From positions 40,513 through 104,512 of the forward strand of contig NZ_JPVQ01000010.1 in assembly GCF_000772965.1 (NCBI RefSeq): 64,000 nt of DNA, written 5' to 3'. Shown in pieces: positions 63,008 through 64,000 of this stretch; the first letter of the stretch is position 1, and each line of letters starts with the position of its first letter. The notes below the pieces were generated by a model. The model saw only the letters and a list, made by a program, of their open reading frames with translations. It was not told the DNA's origin and did no database searches. Both the position numbers and the translations under genes were made by a program. Source of the stretch: Ureibacillus massiliensis 4400831 = CIP 108448 = CCUG 49529 (lineage in GTDB: Bacteria; Bacillota; Bacilli; Bacillales_A; Planococcaceae).

Positions 63008-63952
63008 TTGAAACGACAAATCATCGACACAATTGAAAAGTATGACAAAATTATCATTCACCGTCATGTACGTCCAGATCCGGATGCTTATGGATCACAA
63101 ATTGGGCTAAAAAAATTGATTCAAACTAATTATCCTGATAAAACTGTTTATACAGTCGGCGATCACGATGAGTCGTTATCATTTTTAGCGAAACCAGATC
63201 AAATCGATGATGACCTATTTGCAGGAGCGTTAATTATTATTACGGATACAGCAAATACAGAACGAATAGATGATCAACGATATACAAAAGGTGATTATAT
63301 TATAAAAATAGATCATCATCCGAATGATGATCCATATGGAGATATTTTGTGGGTTGATACAAATGCAAGCTCTGTTAGTGAAATGATTTATGAATTATTT
63401 GCTGAAGGTAAAACGTATAAAAACTGGACTTTATCAGATGAATCTGCAAGGCTTTTATTTGCTGGTATCGTAGGTGATACGGGTAGATTTCTTTTCCCTA
63501 GTGCCACAGAGAAAACTTTTGAGATTGCTGGTCAGTTGATAAAATATAATTTTGATAGAACTAAATTATTTGATGGTATGTATGAAAAGGAGCATAAACT
63601 ATTAAAGCTTCAAGGTTTTATGTACCAAAACTTTACAATCGACGAAAATGGTGCTGTTTATATAAAACTAACAAAAGAAATATTAAATCAGTTTGGTGCG
63701 ACACCATCTGATACTTCTTTACTTGTGGGTTCTTTCGGAGATATAAAGGGCATTTGTGCGTGGGTAATATTTATTGAAGAAGAAGACCAAATTCGTGTAC
63801 GTTTACGCTCTAAAGGACCTGTAATTAATGAACTTGCTAAAAAATATAACGGTGGCGGACATCCACTTGCTTCTGGAGCTACGGCCTATTCTTGGGAAGA
63901 GGTAGACCAAGTGATTGCCGATTTAAAAGAAATATGTAAATACTATAAATAA
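63008..63952 (+). CDS. nrnA: Oligoribonuclease / pAp phosphatase NrnA
   Basis: NrnA degrades 2-5 base RNA fragments and pGpG and dephosphorylates 3'-phosphoadenosine 5'-phosphate. The DHH domain is shown by HRHVRPDPDAYGSQIGL, TDTANTERID and the DHH triad in KIDHHPNDDP; the DHHA1 domain by LRSKGPVINELAKKYNGGGH and LASGA. The start is TTG 63008 with GGGAGGAAAT seven to eight bases upstream; an earlier in-frame start at 62975 has none. Length 314 is standard. By synteny ytrH/ytrI and dnaE should follow outside the window. Confidence 0.95.
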   Translation: MKRQIIDTIEKYDKIIIHRHVRPDPDAYGSQIGLKKLIQTNYPDKTVYTVGDHDESLSFLAKPDQIDDDLFAGALIIITDTANTERIDDQRYTKGDYIIKIDHHPNDDPYGDILWVDTNASSVSEMIYELFAEGKTYKNWTLSDESARLLFAGIVGDTGRFLFPSATEKTFEIAGQLIKYNFDRTKLFDGMYEKEHKLLKLQGFMYQNFTIDENGAVYIKLTKEILNQFGATPSDTSLLVGSFGDIKGICAWVIFIEEEDQIRVRLRSKGPVINELAKKYNGGGHPLASGATAYSWEEVDQVIADLKEICKYYK

Positions 63953-64000
63953 ATAGAGTCTCGGAATAAATAACAATTTTTCTGGGTGAAATGAACCAAA

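Overview
This is a continuous stretch of low-G+C Gram-positive core chromosome from an endospore-former (order Bacillales). Evidence for that: an alpha/beta-type SASP gene with a sigma-G-like promoter, strong AGGAGG-type ribosome binding sites with frequent TTG/GTG starts, a tyrosyl T-box leader, CcpA with the acuABC/acsA cluster, EzrA, SftA and YtxG/YtxH. Gene order closely follows the Bacillus subtilis ytzB-ytoP-ytpQR-sftA-murC-ytxGH-aroA-ccpA-acuCBA-acsA-tyrS-rpsD-hisJ-ezrA-nifZ-thiI-ssp-ytcI-sppA-yteJ-tpx-ytxK-ald-ytkL-ytoI-ytpI-nrnA region, with insertions and losses. The mixture (an FtsA-like gene beside aroA, argCJBD beside acsA, no ackA after ytxK) makes me lean to a Planococcaceae/Caryophanaceae member such as a Lysinibacillus or Solibacillus relative, but that is an inference from memory of synteny.

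Layout. 1-5.7 kb: end of a KduD-like sugar-acid dehydrogenase, ytzB, remains of a decayed two-component system, aminopeptidase ytoP, a DUF84 nucleotide phosphatase, a lipoprotein and ytpQ-ytpR. 6-15 kb: the DNA translocase sftA, murC, ytxG-ytxH, a large minus-strand FtsA-like protein with a repeated C-terminal tail, and chorismate mutase/DAHP synthase. 15-20.7 kb: carbon-control block: ccpA, acuABC and acetyl-CoA synthetase. 21-25 kb: argCJBD with a clear promoter. 25-30 kb: class A penicillin-binding protein and T-box-controlled tyrS. 30-36 kb: two divergent chemoreceptors and a frameshifted CNNM-type membrane protein. 36-42 kb: rpsD with a long leader, GGDEF protein, free-methionine sulfoxide reductase, histidinol phosphatase, ezrA. 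42-50.6 kb: nifZ-thiI, SASP, medium-chain acyl-CoA synthetase, sppA-yteJ, tpx, ytxK. 50.7-54 kb: membrane acyltransferase, universal stress protein, alanine dehydrogenase. 54-59 kb: a complete branched-chain amino-acid ABC importer preceded by a CodY-like box. 59-64 kb: Xaa-Pro peptidase, ytkL, ytoI, ytpI and nrnA.

How the genes fit together: AcsA activates acetate, AcuA/AcuC set its lysine acetylation and AcuB probably senses nucleotides; CcpA is the global carbon regulator encoded next door. SftA, EzrA, MurC, the class A PBP and possibly the FtsA-like protein all serve division and the cell wall. The liv importer, ald and the arginine genes form an amino-acid supply layer. Most genes are single or in short operons separated by strong hairpin terminators, several of them shared by convergent genes. 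No rRNA, tRNA, CRISPR array, insertion sequence or prophage was seen. I did not find a clear undescribed defence or mobile system; the most unusual items are the FtsA-like protein with five tandem tail modules, the decayed two-component locus, the frameshifted CNNM gene and several structured leaders.
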